Shown here: piece after piece, positions 25,113 through 34,288 of the stretch
Layout of the letters: the number at the start of each line of letters is the position of its first letter
How positions within the stretch are numbered: position 1 is the first letter of the stretch
Origin: Clostridiales bacterium
GTDB lineage: Bacteria; Bacillota; Clostridia; Christensenellales; Aristaeellaceae
Direction of reading: 5' to 3'
Assembly: GCA_012517815.1 (NCBI GenBank)
Contig: JAAYUF010000169.1
Coordinates: forward strand, 45,186 to 109,185
DNA length: 64,000 nucleotides
Notes under the pieces: generated by a model
Told to the model about the DNA's origin: nothing
Database searches by the model: none
Seen by the model: only the letters and a program-made list of their open reading frames with translations
Made by a program: the position numbers and the translations under genes

Positions 25113-28100
25113 ATGAAGATCGATCTGACCTGCCCGGTGGAACTGTGGCAATATTCGCCCCCAAACGAGAGCAGCCCGGAATGCACGTTTGTGCTCAACA
25201 ATTTAAGCGACAAGGTGGTCGTATCCATCCAGACCACGCTGGTGGGCTACGGCGAGGGCGAAACCCTGCTCTACCGACAGGTGGAGCGGGTGCAGGGCCT
25301 GACCGCCGGCGCGGGCGAGCGCTTCAGCGTCACGCTTTCACCCGCCCAGTGGGTCAACGTGCAGACGGTCGATCTGGTGATCGAGAAAGTCTGGTTTGAC
25401 GACGCGACCATCTGGCGGCGCGGCGGAGCGGCGCTTACGGAGTATACGCAAAACGCCCTGCCCCCCGGACGCAGGCTCGACCAGCTTCGTTTTGTCGCCG
25501 GGCCGGACGCCGTGGGCTACCCGGAAGAACAGGATAACGTCTGGGTCTGCGTGTGCGGCCGGGCCAACGATCTGCGCAGCGACCGCTGCTGCCGCTGCGA
25601 GCGCCGCCGGGAAACGGTGTTTGCCACCTGCTCGCAGGCGAATGTGGATCAGCTGATCGCCGTGCACGAGCAAAAGCTGTCCGGCGTGGCCAAGGCGGCG
25701 CGCGAGGATGCCAGCCGCCTGGCGGAGGAACGCGAGCAGGCGCGCCTGAAGGAACAACGCAGGCAAAGGGCGTACCGGGCCGCGGTTATCGCAACGCTGG
25801 TGGTCGCGCTTCTGGCCATCGCGGCCGTGGCGTGGGGCGTACCCGCCATGCGCTACGCGCAGGCGGCCGATCTGCTCAGCCGCGGCGAATATGATAGCGC
25901 GCGGGCCGCGTTTGTTGCGCTGGGCGATTACGGCGATGCGGCGGCGCAGGTGCCGGAGTGCGACTACCGGCAGGCGGAGGCGCTTTCGCAGGCCGGCGGG
26001 GAGGATGCCCTCTCCCAGGCCGCCGGGCTTTACCGGACGCTGGGCGCGTACAAGGACAGCGCCGACCGTTACCGGCAGACGGTCTACCGGCTTGGCGAAA
26101 CCCAGCGGGACGCGGGCCGCTACGAGCAGGCGGCGGAATCGTTCCAGTCGCTGGGGACGTATAAGGACAGCGCCCTGCAACTGCAGGAAACGCAGTATAG
26201 GCAGGCCGGCAAGCTTTTTGACGCCGAAGGGTACACCGCCGCGCGCATCCTGTTTGCGGATCTGGGCGCGTACCGCGATTCCGCCGCGCGGGTGGCCGCG
26301 TGCGATTACCGGCTGGGCAAGGCCGCGTTGGAGCGCGGGGACTTCGCCACGGCGGTGGATCAGCTGGCGGCCGCCGGGGATACGGAGGACGCGCCCGCGC
26401 TTTTGCAGCGCGCCCGCTACCTGCTGGCGGAAGCCCGGCTTCAGGACGGCGCCTTTGAGGAGGCCGGCAAACTCTACCAACTGGCCGGCAATTATGAGGA
26501 TGCGCCCCTCAAGGCCAACAGCAGCCTGTACGCGCTGGCGAAGGAGCGCATGGAGGCGGGCGACTACCAGAAGGCCGCGGAGCTTTACCAGAGCGTGGTG
26601 CCCTACCTGGATAGCGAAACGCAGGCCTGGGAGTGCGTCTACCGGCAGGCGCTGGCGCTGGCGACGGGCGGGGACGACGAGGCGGCCGTCGCGCTGCTGA
26701 CCACCATCCCCAAGCACGAGCAGGGCGCGCAACTGCTGGCCGAGTGCCGCTACCGCCTGGCCGCGCGGTACGCCACCGAGGGCCGGACGGACGAGGCTAT
26801 CGCCCTGTACGAGGCGCTGGGCAACACCCAGGACGCGCCCGCGCAGTTGCAGTCCCTGCGTTACCAGAAGGCCGAAACCGCCCTGAGCGAGAAGGATTAC
26901 GCCGCCGCCGCCGCGCTGTACGAAACGCTGGGCAAGTACCGCGACAGCGCGGACAAGCTCAAACAGTGCCGCTACGCGCTGGCCGCCGCGGCGCTGGAGG
27001 CGAAGGACTACCAGCAGGCGATCGAGGGCTTCTCGGCGCTGGGGGATTATCAGGACAGCCCCTCGCAGCTGGAATCGGCCACCTTTTCGCTGGCCGTCAG
27101 CCTGAAAACCTCCGGCGACACCGCCGCCGCCGTGGAGCTGCTCAAAACCCTGCCCGACAACACCGCAGCCAAGAACCAGATCAGCGAAATCACGCTGAGC
27201 GAGGCGGACAAGGCGCGGGCGGCGGGCGACCTCGAAAAGGCGAGCGAACTCTACCTGGCGCTGGGCGACTTTGGCAACGCGAAGGAAAGCTACCAGCTGT
27301 GCCAGTATGGGCTGGCTACCGCGGCGATGGAGGCGGGCGACAACCGCACCGCCGCGGCCCTCTTTGGCGCGCTGGGGGAGTACAAGGACGCCGCGGAGCT
27401 AACCAAAACCTGCGAATACGAAGCCTACGGCCGTTACGCCGAGCCCGCGCGCAACGCCTACGCGGCGGCCGATTGGAAAACCGTGATCGACACGCTGGAA
27501 GGCTTTGACGCGACCAACCTGCCCACGGCGTACCGCGACCTTGTCGGGATGTACGAGCAGGCGTGCTACAACTACGCCGAGGCTCTTTACGACGCGGGCA
27601 AGGTGTACGAGGCGCTGCCCTATTACCAGCGCATCCCGGACTATGCCGACGTGTCCGCCAAAAAGCTGCAAAGGCGCAGCTACCTGATCCTGGGCATGTG
27701 GGAAAGCGCGGACGGCACGCGCAGCGCGGTGTTCCGCACCGACGGCACCTGCACGCTGTTTGGGCAGGAGCTGTATTTCGCGGTGGACGGCGTCTACAGC
27801 CTCCTCACCGGGCCTTCGCCGGATCAGCTCACCCTCACCCACAAGCTTACCAACCTCACGCAGGATAGGCTGTCCCTGCGGGTGCTTTCCGATAGCCGCA
27901 GCGCCGTGTACCAGCTGGACCACATGGCCGCGCAAGTGCCCGCCACGCCCACCCCCGCGCCGGGATCAACCCCGGCGGCCGGAACCTCGGCGACCGCCAC
28001 GCCGACAACCGGCGCGAACGCGTCCGCGACGGGGACAGCCGCGACGGCCACGCCTTCGCCCACGCCCAAGGCGACCCCGACTCTCACGCGCACCCCCGCG

Positions 28101-28178
28101 CCGACGGCCACCCCCGCGCCGACGGCCACCCCCGCGCCGACGGCTACGCCCTTTGCGGAGGCCGGCCGTGCAACCTGA
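25113..28178 (+). CDS. Large membrane protein: zinc ribbon, one TM and tandem 37-residue helical repeats
   Basis: A 1021-residue protein. Start ATG 25113 has GGAGGG upstream, which rules out the TTG at 25098. In order: a beta-rich N-terminal domain (1-130); a Cys cluster CVC...CCRC (146-162) like a zinc ribbon; a charged helix (185-220); one membrane segment (about 222-244). About 14-16 repeats of 37 residues follow up to about 840, with consensus A..LY..LG.Y.DS...L..C.Y..A.....G.Y. (TPR/SEL1-like). Next comes a beta domain with SADGTRSAVFRTDGTCTLFG, and a Thr/Pro/Ala tail from 945 that includes three exact 18-bp repeats (28092-28145). The Cys cluster should be cytoplasmic and the repeats outside. 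It overlaps the acyltransferase start by 11 bases. A scaffold role is likely; the function is unknown. Confidence 0.8.
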   Translation: MKIDLTCPVELWQYSPPNESSPECTFVLNNLSDKVVVSIQTTLVGYGEGETLLYRQVERVQGLTAGAGERFSVTLSPAQWVNVQTVDLVIEKVWFDDATIWRRGGAALTEYTQNALPPGRRLDQLRFVAGPDAVGYPEEQDNVWVCVCGRANDLRSDRCCRCERRRETVFATCSQANVDQLIAVHEQKLSGVAKAAREDASRLAEEREQARLKEQRRQRAYRAAVIATLVVALLAIAAVAWGVPAMRYAQAADLLSRGEYDSARAAFVALGDYGDAAAQVPECDYRQAEALSQAGGEDALSQAAGLYRTLGAYKDSADRYRQTVYRLGETQRDAGRYEQAAESFQSLGTYKDSALQLQETQYRQAGKLFDAEGYTAARILFADLGAYRDSAARVAACDYRLGKAALERGDFATAVDQLAAAGDTEDAPALLQRARYLLAEARLQDGAFEEAGKLYQLAGNYEDAPLKANSSLYALAKERMEAGDYQKAAELYQSVVPYLDSETQAWECVYRQALALATGGDDEAAVALLTTIPKHEQGAQLLAECRYRLAARYATEGRTDEAIALYEALGNTQDAPAQLQSLRYQKAETALSEKDYAAAAALYETLGKYRDSADKLKQCRYALAAAALEAKDYQQAIEGFSALGDYQDSPSQLESATFSLAVSLKTSGDTAAAVELLKTLPDNTAAKNQISEITLSEADKARAAGDLEKASELYLALGDFGNAKESYQLCQYGLATAAMEAGDNRTAAALFGALGEYKDAAELTKTCEYEAYGRYAEPARNAYAAADWKTVIDTLEGFDATNLPTAYRDLVGMYEQACYNYAEALYDAGKVYEALPYYQRIPDYADVSAKKLQRRSYLILGMWESADGTRSAVFRTDGTCTLFGQELYFAVDGVYSLLTGPSPDQLTLTHKLTNLTQDRLSLRVLSDSRSAVYQLDHMAAQVPATPTPAPGSTPAAGTSATATPTTGANASATGTAATATPSPTPKATPTLTRTPAPTATPAPTATPAPTATPFAEAGRAT
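28092..28145 (+). repeat. Three exact 18-bp tandem repeats encoding a Thr-Pro-Ala tail
   Basis: The unit ACCCCCGCGCCGACGGCC occurs at 28092, 28110 and 28128 (one base differs at the end of the third). It codes for TPAPTA and is prone to slippage, so length may vary between strains. Confidence 0.8.
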
Positions 28179-29463
28179 GGCGCGCGCCCCCGAGAAGCTG
28201 ACCATCGGCGTGCTGTACGGCTTCCGCGCGCTGATGGTGCTGTTCGTGTGCAATTTTCACTTCTGGCAGCAGGGCTGGCTGGGCCAGTATTTGACGCTGT
28301 TGGGGTGGACGCTTGATCTGGATTTCTGGACGCGCTCCAGCTACCTGTTCGTGGACGGGATGATCCTGCTAAGCGGCTTCCTGCTCTACCTGCCTTACGC
28401 GCGGCAAACGGAGTACGGCGCGCCGGTGCCCGGACCCCGCCGGTTTTACTGGAACCGCGCGGCGCGCATCGTGCCGTCCTACGCGGCGGCGGTGCTGTTG
28501 GCCCTGTGGCTGATCGCCCTGCCCGGCGGCGCCTACCGCGACGCGGCGTCCCGCAATTTTGACGTGATCACCCACCTCACCTTCACGTTCACGTTTTTCC
28601 GGGACACCTACCTGTACACCCCGCTCAATGGCGTGCTGTGGACGGTTGCTATTGAGGTGCAGTTTTACGTTCTCTTCCCGTGGCTGGCCCGCGCGGCGCA
28701 GAAAAAGCCCGTGCCCGTCCTGTGCCTGATGGGTGGGCTGGGGGTGCTGTTCCGGGTGGGGATGGCGCGCTGCGTCGGCGATCTGTCCATCTGGGTCAAC
28801 CAGTTGCCCGCGTTTCTGGATGTGTACGCGCTGGGGATGCTGGGGGCGATCCTGTACCTGAAGCTGGAAAGGCGCCTTGCCGCCGCGCCCGCCAAGGGTA
28901 AGCTCCGGCGGGCTGTTTCGCTGATCGCCCCGGTTCTGTTCATTGCGGGCTGTCTGGCGCTGTGGCGGATTCTCCGCACGCAATCGACCAACGGGCTGGC
29001 GGGGCACGACGCGCTGCGCCTGTCCCAATGGCTGCTGCGCCTGCCGCTGGCGCTGACGATGCTGACGATGATGCTCTCGGCCGCCTTCCTGCCGCGTGTT
29101 TTGCAAAAGCCGCTGGATAACCGCCTGATGCGCTTTCTGGCGACCGTATCGTTCAACCTCTACATCTGGCATCAGGTGCTGAGCGTGTGGCTGGTGAAAA
29201 ACCTGTTTCCGGATACGCTGCACGCAAACCCGCCCCTGCAGGTTGCCTTCACGCTATTGTGCTATTCGGCGTCCATCCTGCTGGCCATGGCCTTCACCTA
29301 CGGGCTGGAGCAACCGGCCGCGCGGCAGATGGAGCGCCTGCGCATTCTATTCCACCGCCGTAAGGAGACGATCAACCATGAAGGATCCCCGAATGCTGAA
29401 ACTCTGCCGTCAGCTGATCCGCTACTCGTGCGAACTCAGGACGGGGGAGAAGGTTCTCATTGA
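28168..29463 (+). CDS. Acyltransferase family 3 (OafA/YrhL-like) membrane protein
   Basis: A 431-residue polytopic enzyme that would move an acyl group (often acetyl) onto a sugar or other envelope acceptor. Start GTG 28168, with GGAG seven bases upstream, overlaps the repeat-protein gene by 11 bases. Family features: an early membrane helix with the catalytic-type His in FVCNFHFWQQ, the FVDGMILLSGFLLYLPYA helix, an RRFYWNRAARIVPSYAAA loop (R.xxR of acyltransferase 3), PLNGVLWTVAIEVQFYVLFP and a late FNLYIWHQVLSVW. About ten membrane segments are expected. The C-terminal 28 residues are encoded in the 86 bases shared with the next gene and are probably not conserved. Confidence 0.88.
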   Translation: MQPEARAPEKLTIGVLYGFRALMVLFVCNFHFWQQGWLGQYLTLLGWTLDLDFWTRSSYLFVDGMILLSGFLLYLPYARQTEYGAPVPGPRRFYWNRAARIVPSYAAAVLLALWLIALPGGAYRDAASRNFDVITHLTFTFTFFRDTYLYTPLNGVLWTVAIEVQFYVLFPWLARAAQKKPVPVLCLMGGLGVLFRVGMARCVGDLSIWVNQLPAFLDVYALGMLGAILYLKLERRLAAAPAKGKLRRAVSLIAPVLFIAGCLALWRILRTQSTNGLAGHDALRLSQWLLRLPLALTMLTMMLSAAFLPRVLQKPLDNRLMRFLATVSFNLYIWHQVLSVWLVKNLFPDTLHANPPLQVAFTLLCYSASILLAMAFTYGLEQPAARQMERLRILFHRRKETINHEGSPNAETLPSADPLLVRTQDGGEGSH

Positions 29464-30493
29464 AATGTTCGGCCATCAGCCGGAGCTGGTCGCCGCGCTG
29501 GTGAACGAAGCGTACGCCGCAGGCGCCGTACCCGTGGTTCGCCTGCGGGACATGACCGTGCAGCGCGCGCTGATGCGCGGCGCAACGGCCGACGCCTGGG
29601 CCCTGCATGCGGAAAACGACGCCGACCTGATGCGGCAGATGAACGCTTACATCGGCGTGCGCGCCAACGAGAACGGCTTTGAAACCTCCGACGTCAACGC
29701 GGAACAGACCGCGCTTTACAGCAAGCATTACAGCGCGCTGGTGCACGGGAAGATCCGCGTGCCCAAGACCCGCTGGGTGGTGCTGCGCTACCCCACGCCC
29801 GGCATGGCGCAGGCGGCCCGCATGAGCCTGGAGGCGTTTGAGGACTATTATTTCGACGTTTGCACGCTGGACTACGCCAAAATGAGCGTCGCCATGGACA
29901 GCCTCGTGGAGCGCCTGCAAAGGGCCGACCGGGTGCACATCAAGGGCCCGGGCACGGACCTGACCTTTTCCATCCGCGGGCTGCCCGCCGTCAAGTGCGA
30001 CGGCCGCCTCAACATCCCGGACGGCGAGGTGTTCACCGCCCCCGTGCGCGAAAGCGTCAACGGCGTGCTCACCTACAACACGCCCAGCCTCTACATGGGC
30101 AATGTGTTTACCGATATCCGGCTGGAGTTTCAGGCTGGGAAGATTGTCAAGGCCACCTGCAACAACACCGCGCGCATCAACCAGATTTTCGACACCGACG
30201 AAGGCGCGCGCTACGTGGGCGAGTTCTCCTTCGGCGTCAACCCCTTTGTGACCGAGCCGATGCAGGATACGCTGTTTGACGAGAAGATCGCCGGCTCCTT
30301 CCACTTGACGCCCGGGCACTGCTACGACGAGTGCCCCAACGGCAACCACAGCGACATCCACTGGGACCTGGTGTGCATCCAGCGGCCGGAGTACGGCGGC
30401 GGCGAGATCTGGCTGGATGACGAGCTGGTGCGGCGCGACGGGCTGTTTGTGCCCGACGCGCTGCGGTGCCTCAACCCGGAGGCCCTGCGCTAA
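29378..30493 (+). CDS. M29 family aminopeptidase
   Basis: Cytoplasmic metallo-aminopeptidase of 371 residues that removes N-terminal residues from peptides. It starts MKDPRMLKLCRQLIRYSCEL at ATG 29378 with TAAGGAGA upstream, inside the end of the acyltransferase gene (86-base overlap). M29 metal-site motifs lie in the C-terminal half: FDTDEGARYVGEFSFG, LFDEKIAGSFHLTPGHCYDE and HSDIHWDL, giving the Glu and His ligands. Length matches AmpS/PepS-type enzymes. It is the last gene of the four-gene run; peptidase use together with the opp peptide importer elsewhere in the window is plausible. Confidence is high for the family. Confidence 0.93.
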   Translation: MKDPRMLKLCRQLIRYSCELRTGEKVLIEMFGHQPELVAALVNEAYAAGAVPVVRLRDMTVQRALMRGATADAWALHAENDADLMRQMNAYIGVRANENGFETSDVNAEQTALYSKHYSALVHGKIRVPKTRWVVLRYPTPGMAQAARMSLEAFEDYYFDVCTLDYAKMSVAMDSLVERLQRADRVHIKGPGTDLTFSIRGLPAVKCDGRLNIPDGEVFTAPVRESVNGVLTYNTPSLYMGNVFTDIRLEFQAGKIVKATCNNTARINQIFDTDEGARYVGEFSFGVNPFVTEPMQDTLFDEKIAGSFHLTPGHCYDECPNGNHSDIHWDLVCIQRPEYGGGEIWLDDELVRRDGLFVPDALRCLNPEALR

Positions 30494-30553
30494 GGAGGCC
30501 CTGCGTTCTTGTTAGGAATTTAACAAAATCTTGCGAAAATGTGGGCCAAGCCC

Positions 30554-30582
30554 TTGCATTGCCATGCTGTTTTAGGTACAAT
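30554..30582 (+). promoter_or_regulatory. gap promoter
   Basis: TTGCAT (30554-30559) and TACAAT (30577-30582) with a 17-base spacer, 55 bases upstream of gap, in an AT-rich stretch. Confidence 0.75.
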
Positions 30583-30636
30583 GAACAAGGTTGCACATTA
30601 CAGTGATGACACTAGCTGTCAGGAGGAGATTCACAC

Positions 30637-31668
30637 ATGGTCAGAGTTGCGATTAACGGTTTCGGCCGCATCGGCCGTCTTGCTTTCCGGCAGATGTTCG
30701 ACGCCCCCGGTTATGAGGTCGTCGCCATCAACGATCTTACCAGCCCTGAAATGCTGGCCCACCTGCTCAAGTACGACACCGCGCAGGGCCCGTTCTGCGG
30801 GAAAATCGGCGAGAACCGCCACACCGTGTCCCACACCGCGGACAGCATCATCGTGGACGGCCAGGAGATCAAGATTTACGCCGAGAAGGACGCCAAGAAC
30901 GCGCCCTGGGGAAAGCTGGACGTGGACGTGGTGCTGGAGTGCACCGGCTTTTACACCAGCAAGGCCAAGAGCCAGGCTCACCTGGACGCCGGCGCCAAGA
31001 AGGTCGTCATCTCCGCGCCCGCGGGCACCGATCTGAAGACCATCGTGTTCTCCGTCAATGAAAACATCCTCACCCAAGAGGACAAGATCATCTCCACCGC
31101 CAGCTGCACGACCAACTGCCTGGCGCCCATGGCCAAAGCCCTCAACGACGCGTACCCCATCGTGAGCGGCATCATGTGCACCGTGCACGCCTACACCGGC
31201 GACCAGATGATCCTGGACGGCCCGCACCGCAACGGCGACCTGCGCCGTGCCCGCGCCGGCGCCGCCAACACCGTGCCCAACTCCACCGGCGCCGCCAAGG
31301 CCATCGGCCTGGTGATCCCGGAGCTCAACGGCAAGCTGATCGGCTCCGCCCAGCGCGTGGCCGTGCCCACCGGTTCCACCACGCTCCTGTTCTCCGTGGT
31401 CAAGGGCAAGGACATTACAGCCGCCGGCATCAACGCCGTGATGAAGGCCGCCGCCAACAACGACAGCTTCGGCTACACCTCGGACCCGATCGTCTCCTCC
31501 GATGTCATCGGCATGTCCTACGGCTCGCTGTTTGACGAGACGCAGACCATGGTCAGCAAGATCGACGACGACACCTATCAGGTGCAGACCGTTGCCTGGT
31601 ATGACAACGAAAACAGCTACACCAGCCAGATGGTTCGCACCATCAAGTACCTCGCCGAACTGGGCTGA
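30637..31668 (+). CDS. gap: Glyceraldehyde-3-phosphate dehydrogenase, type I
   Basis: Glycolytic enzyme oxidising glyceraldehyde-3-phosphate to 1,3-bisphosphoglycerate with NAD+. The 343 residues open with [18 protein letters not shown] (NAD site). The acceptor segment [18 protein letters not shown] fits NAD preference. The catalytic Cys is in SCTTNCLAP (about residue 155), and [16 protein letters not shown] closes the active site. GTCAGGAGGAG precedes the start. It has its own promoter and a strong terminator, so it is a single-gene unit not joined to pgk. Confidence is very high. Confidence 0.98.
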   Translation: MVRVAINGFGRIGRLAFRQMFDAPGYEVVAINDLTSPEMLAHLLKYDTAQGPFCGKIGENRHTVSHTADSIIVDGQEIKIYAEKDAKNAPWGKLDVDVVLECTGFYTSKAKSQAHLDAGAKKVVISAPAGTDLKTIVFSVNENILTQEDKIISTASCTTNCLAPMAKALNDAYPIVSGIMCTVHAYTGDQMILDGPHRNGDLRRARAGAANTVPNSTGAAKAIGLVIPELNGKLIGSAQRVAVPTGSTTLLFSVVKGKDITAAGINAVMKAAANNDSFGYTSDPIVSSDVIGMSYGSLFDETQTMVSKIDDDTYQVQTVAWYDNENSYTSQMVRTIKYLAELG

Positions 31669-31688
31669 GCCTTCCTGACAACCAGACA

Positions 31689-31735
31689 AACACCGCGGGG
31701 GCACATCGATGCTCCCGCGGTGTTGCTGTTCTTTC
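31689..31735 (+). terminator. gap terminator
   Basis: ACACCGCGGGGGC pairs with GCTCCCGCGGTGT around a 7-8 base loop, followed by a T-rich tail (GTTGCTGTTCTTT). It lies 20 bases after the gap stop. Confidence 0.85.
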
Positions 31736-31739
31736 CGGA

Positions 31740-32175
31740 GCGCGCGCCGGGAGGACGAAGGCCGGGGTACCGCCGCCTGCCGCGCAGCCAACCAGAAACA
31801 GCGGACGATCGGCAACGCGCTCAACATCGGGTGACGGTCTACCCAAGCAAAGCGGCGTCCGCTGGCGCGTCCGGCGGGGAGGCCGACCCCTACGTCGGCG
31901 GAGCCGGGAAGCGTGTCGGGGGTAACCGATTTGCTTCCTTACCGGCACGCACCCGCAAGACGGACGAGAGGTTGCCCCGACGGTCGCAGAACCTTCGGGC
32001 AACGGCAGACGACCGACAACAGAAAAAGCGCGCCGCGCGCTGTCGCTTCCGTTGCGACAAACGCGGCGCATTTCTTCCGTTGAGCCGCAAGCGTCGTCTG
32101 CGTAATGACGGCAAGCGCGGCGGCCTTTCTTCCATCGAGCCGCAAGCGTTGTCCGCGCCGAACCCGTCACGTCCG
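31740..32175. other. Intergenic stretch with a 54-bp duplication, no gene
   Basis: No supported gene between the gap terminator and the end of the asparaginase gene. Bases 32063-32102 recur with about 80 percent identity at 32117-32156 (shared GAGCCGCAAGCG core), giving a 54-base period. Frames here are low-complexity and lack ribosome binding sites. Confidence 0.5.
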
Positions 32176-33171
32176 CTAAAACCGCGTCATCTCCCCCACG
32201 ATGGGGTTGCGCAGCAGCGTGGTCGTATCCTCCTGCGCCAGCGCCCACATCAGCTTGGTGACCGCGGCCTCGGTGGTCATGTCCCGGCCGCTATGCACAT
32301 GCTCAAACACCATGCCCCGGCCGACCTCGTAGACCGTCAGGTCGGCCTTTTCATGCAGGCACTGGCTGACCACCAGCACGTAGACGCCGCTTTCGGCCAG
32401 CTCCTGCAGGGCGGCCACCAGATTGCGCCGGATGTAGTGCAGGCCGCCCAGGCCAAACGCCTCGATGACCAGCCCCCGGTAGCCCGCGCGCCGGACAAAG
32501 TGGAACACGTTGGGCGACGTGCCCGGCACCAGCTTGAGCAGAAAAACCCGTGCGTCGAGCTGATCGCGCAGGCGGTAGTTCGCCGAAAGCCCGTCCGCCG
32601 GGGTGAAGGGTTGGGGATGGTCGATATGCACGCCCTCCATGTCGAAATGGCCGGCCATCGGCGCGTTGATGCTGGAAAACGCGTCCATGGCGGTGGTGTG
32701 GGTTTTCACACAACGCACGCCGGAGATCAGCCGGTAATCAAAGCTCACGTACACGCCGCCCATGCCCTGCATGGCCGCGACCATCGCGCGGCGCAGGTTG
32801 CCGCGCGCGTCGGTCAGCGGATGCCACAGCGGCAGTTGCGAACCCGTGAACACCACGGGTTTGGGCACGCCCGCCAGCATGAAGCTCAGCGCCGAGGCCG
32901 TGTAGGCCATGGTATCGGTGCCGTGGGTGATCACCACGCCGTCGCTGTCGCAAAGCGCCTCGTCCACCGCGCGGGCGAGCACGGACCATTCCTCCGGCTG
33001 CATGTTGCTGGAATCCATGCGGAATACATCGCGAGGCACCACTTCGCAGGGCAGGCTGTCACGCAGGGGCTTGAGCAGATCCTCCGCGGTGAGGGTCGGG
33101 GCGAGGCCCTGATCCGTCTGGGTGCAGGCGATGGTGCCGCCGGTGGCCAGCAGGGTCAGTCGTTTGGGCAT
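32176..33171 (-). CDS. ansA: L-asparaginase, AnsA type (type I)
   Basis: Hydrolyses asparagine to aspartate and ammonia in the cytoplasm. The 331-residue protein begins PKRLTLLATGGTIAC, carrying the first catalytic Thr (TGGTIA). The second active-site block is VVITHGTDTMAYTASAL, with Thr and Asp, and the lysine-region block reads PLTDARGNLRRA. There is no signal peptide, as expected of type I enzymes. The start follows GGGAGGAAAC. Downstream lies a hairpin-poor gap, and it is separated by 316 bases from nrdG on the same strand. Glutaminase side activity cannot be judged. Confidence 0.92.
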   Translation of the reverse strand: MPKRLTLLATGGTIACTQTDQGLAPTLTAEDLLKPLRDSLPCEVVPRDVFRMDSSNMQPEEWSVLARAVDEALCDSDGVVITHGTDTMAYTASALSFMLAGVPKPVVFTGSQLPLWHPLTDARGNLRRAMVAAMQGMGGVYVSFDYRLISGVRCVKTHTTAMDAFSSINAPMAGHFDMEGVHIDHPQPFTPADGLSANYRLRDQLDARVFLLKLVPGTSPNVFHFVRRAGYRGLVIEAFGLGGLHYIRRNLVAALQELAESGVYVLVVSQCLHEKADLTVYEVGRGMVFEHVHSGRDMTTEAAVTKLMWALAQEDTTTLLRNPIVGEMTRF

Positions 33172-33487
33172 AAGGGTTTCCTCCCAAAAGGCGAATCATC
33201 AGGTCGGGCGCGGCAGGCAGAGCGGCGGCCGCGATCCCACAGGCGCAACGGTTTGTACGGCCGGGCATGGCGCTTGTTGACTGCGTCCGGTACGGCGGAT
33301 TCAGGCTCGGGCGGTTCCTGCGGCTGATGGGCGCGATGTGAGTCTTCCGGCGGCACGTACCGCGCGCTCACCGCATTCGCGCTCCGGGCGGCGTATGCGC
33401 CCGATTCGGCGGGCGTGTCCCGTATGCCATCGGAAACAGGCGCGGCGGTCGGATACGGGGATCGGCGTTTCCGCGGCGGCCCGCCGG
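33172..33487. other. Intergenic stretch, nothing recognised
   Basis: Between nrdG and the asparaginase gene. No ORF with a ribosome binding site, no clear terminator and no RNA motif. The asparaginase promoter should be here but I could not fix its boxes. Confidence 0.4.
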
Positions 33488-34009
33488 CTACAGCCACGCC
33501 TCGGCGCTGTACAGCGTCAGCGCGCCCAGCGCCCGCGTGCGCGCAAGGTCGATCACCCGCTGGTTGCGGCTTCCGCAAAACGCCAGCTCCAGCGAGCGCT
33601 CCGCGAGCAGAAAGGGGCCGTCCACCAGCACGTCGGTTTCAGCCAGCAGCGCCGCGACATCCGGGTCGCCCGCGGCCATTTCCAATAGGCGCTCGTACAG
33701 GTAGCCGGTGTACGTCCACACGGTGAGGCCCCGGGCATGGGCGCGTCGCGCGAGTTCCGCACAGCCGCCCGCCTGTACGAAGGGGTCGCCCCCGGTAAGC
33801 GTGATGCCGGTGAGCAGCGGGTTATCGCCAAACCGCTTCTCGATCTCGTCCAGCGGCCAGACGGTACCCCCGTCCATCGGGTGGCTTTTCGGGTTGTGGC
33901 AACCGGGGCAGCCGTGCGGGCAGCCCTGGGTAAAAATGGCCGTGCGGAAGCCCGGGCCGTCGACGATGGAATCCGTCACCAGCCCGTAGAGTCGAAGCGT
34001 TTCAGCCAT
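33488..34009 (-). CDS. nrdG: Anaerobic ribonucleotide reductase activating protein
   Basis: Radical SAM enzyme that installs the glycyl radical on class III ribonucleotide reductase (NrdD) under anaerobic conditions. The 173 residues show LRLYGLVTDSIVDGPGFRTA followed by the 4Fe-4S motif CPHGCPGC (CxxxCxxC), then PLLTGITLTGGDPF and WTYTGYLYERLL. Start ATG 34009 has AAAGGAA upstream and overlaps the stop of the Cys-rich protein by eight bases. No nrdD gene is in the window, although the two are usually adjacent. Its place behind feoAB suggests coupling of iron uptake to iron-sulfur demand (inference). Confidence 0.92.
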   Translation of the reverse strand: MAETLRLYGLVTDSIVDGPGFRTAIFTQGCPHGCPGCHNPKSHPMDGGTVWPLDEIEKRFGDNPLLTGITLTGGDPFVQAGGCAELARRAHARGLTVWTYTGYLYERLLEMAAGDPDVAALLAETDVLVDGPFLLAERSLELAFCGSRNQRVIDLARTRALGALTLYSAEAWL

Positions 34010-34193
34010 GTTTCCGTTCCTTTCCGGGCAGGCGGCATTCGTCGGCGGAGCGGCAACCGCCGGCATAGGGGCAGCCGGCGCAGCCGCCGCATGCGCCGCC
34101 TCTGCGGCGGTTTTGGATCATGCGAACCGCAAGCCAGACGCCGTACCCGATCACGACAAGGGGAATCACGATGGAAAGCGTCGTACCCAGCAT
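34002..34193 (-). CDS. FeoB-associated Cys-rich membrane protein
   Basis: Small protein of 63 residues. One N-terminal membrane segment (LGTTLSIVIPLVVIGYGVWL) is followed by a basic stretch (RMIQNRRR) and a Cys cluster (CGGCAGCPYAGGC...DEC) with five Cys. This is the pattern of the FeoB-associated Cys-rich family found beside feoB in Clostridia, thought to aid ferrous iron transport, perhaps by binding iron or metal at the cytoplasmic exit. GGAGG precedes ATG 34193. It lies 95 bases after feoB and overlaps nrdG by eight bases. Confidence 0.85.
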   Translation of the reverse strand: MLGTTLSIVIPLVVIGYGVWLAVRMIQNRRRGGACGGCAGCPYAGGCRSADECRLPGKERKHG

Positions 34194-34288
34194 GGCAACT
34201 CCTCCGTTCGGGGCGCGCCGGGCGCATCCTCGGCCCAACGCCGGAAATCGGCGGGCGCGGCGGTTCCCGTGATCAGCCGGGCGCGCCC

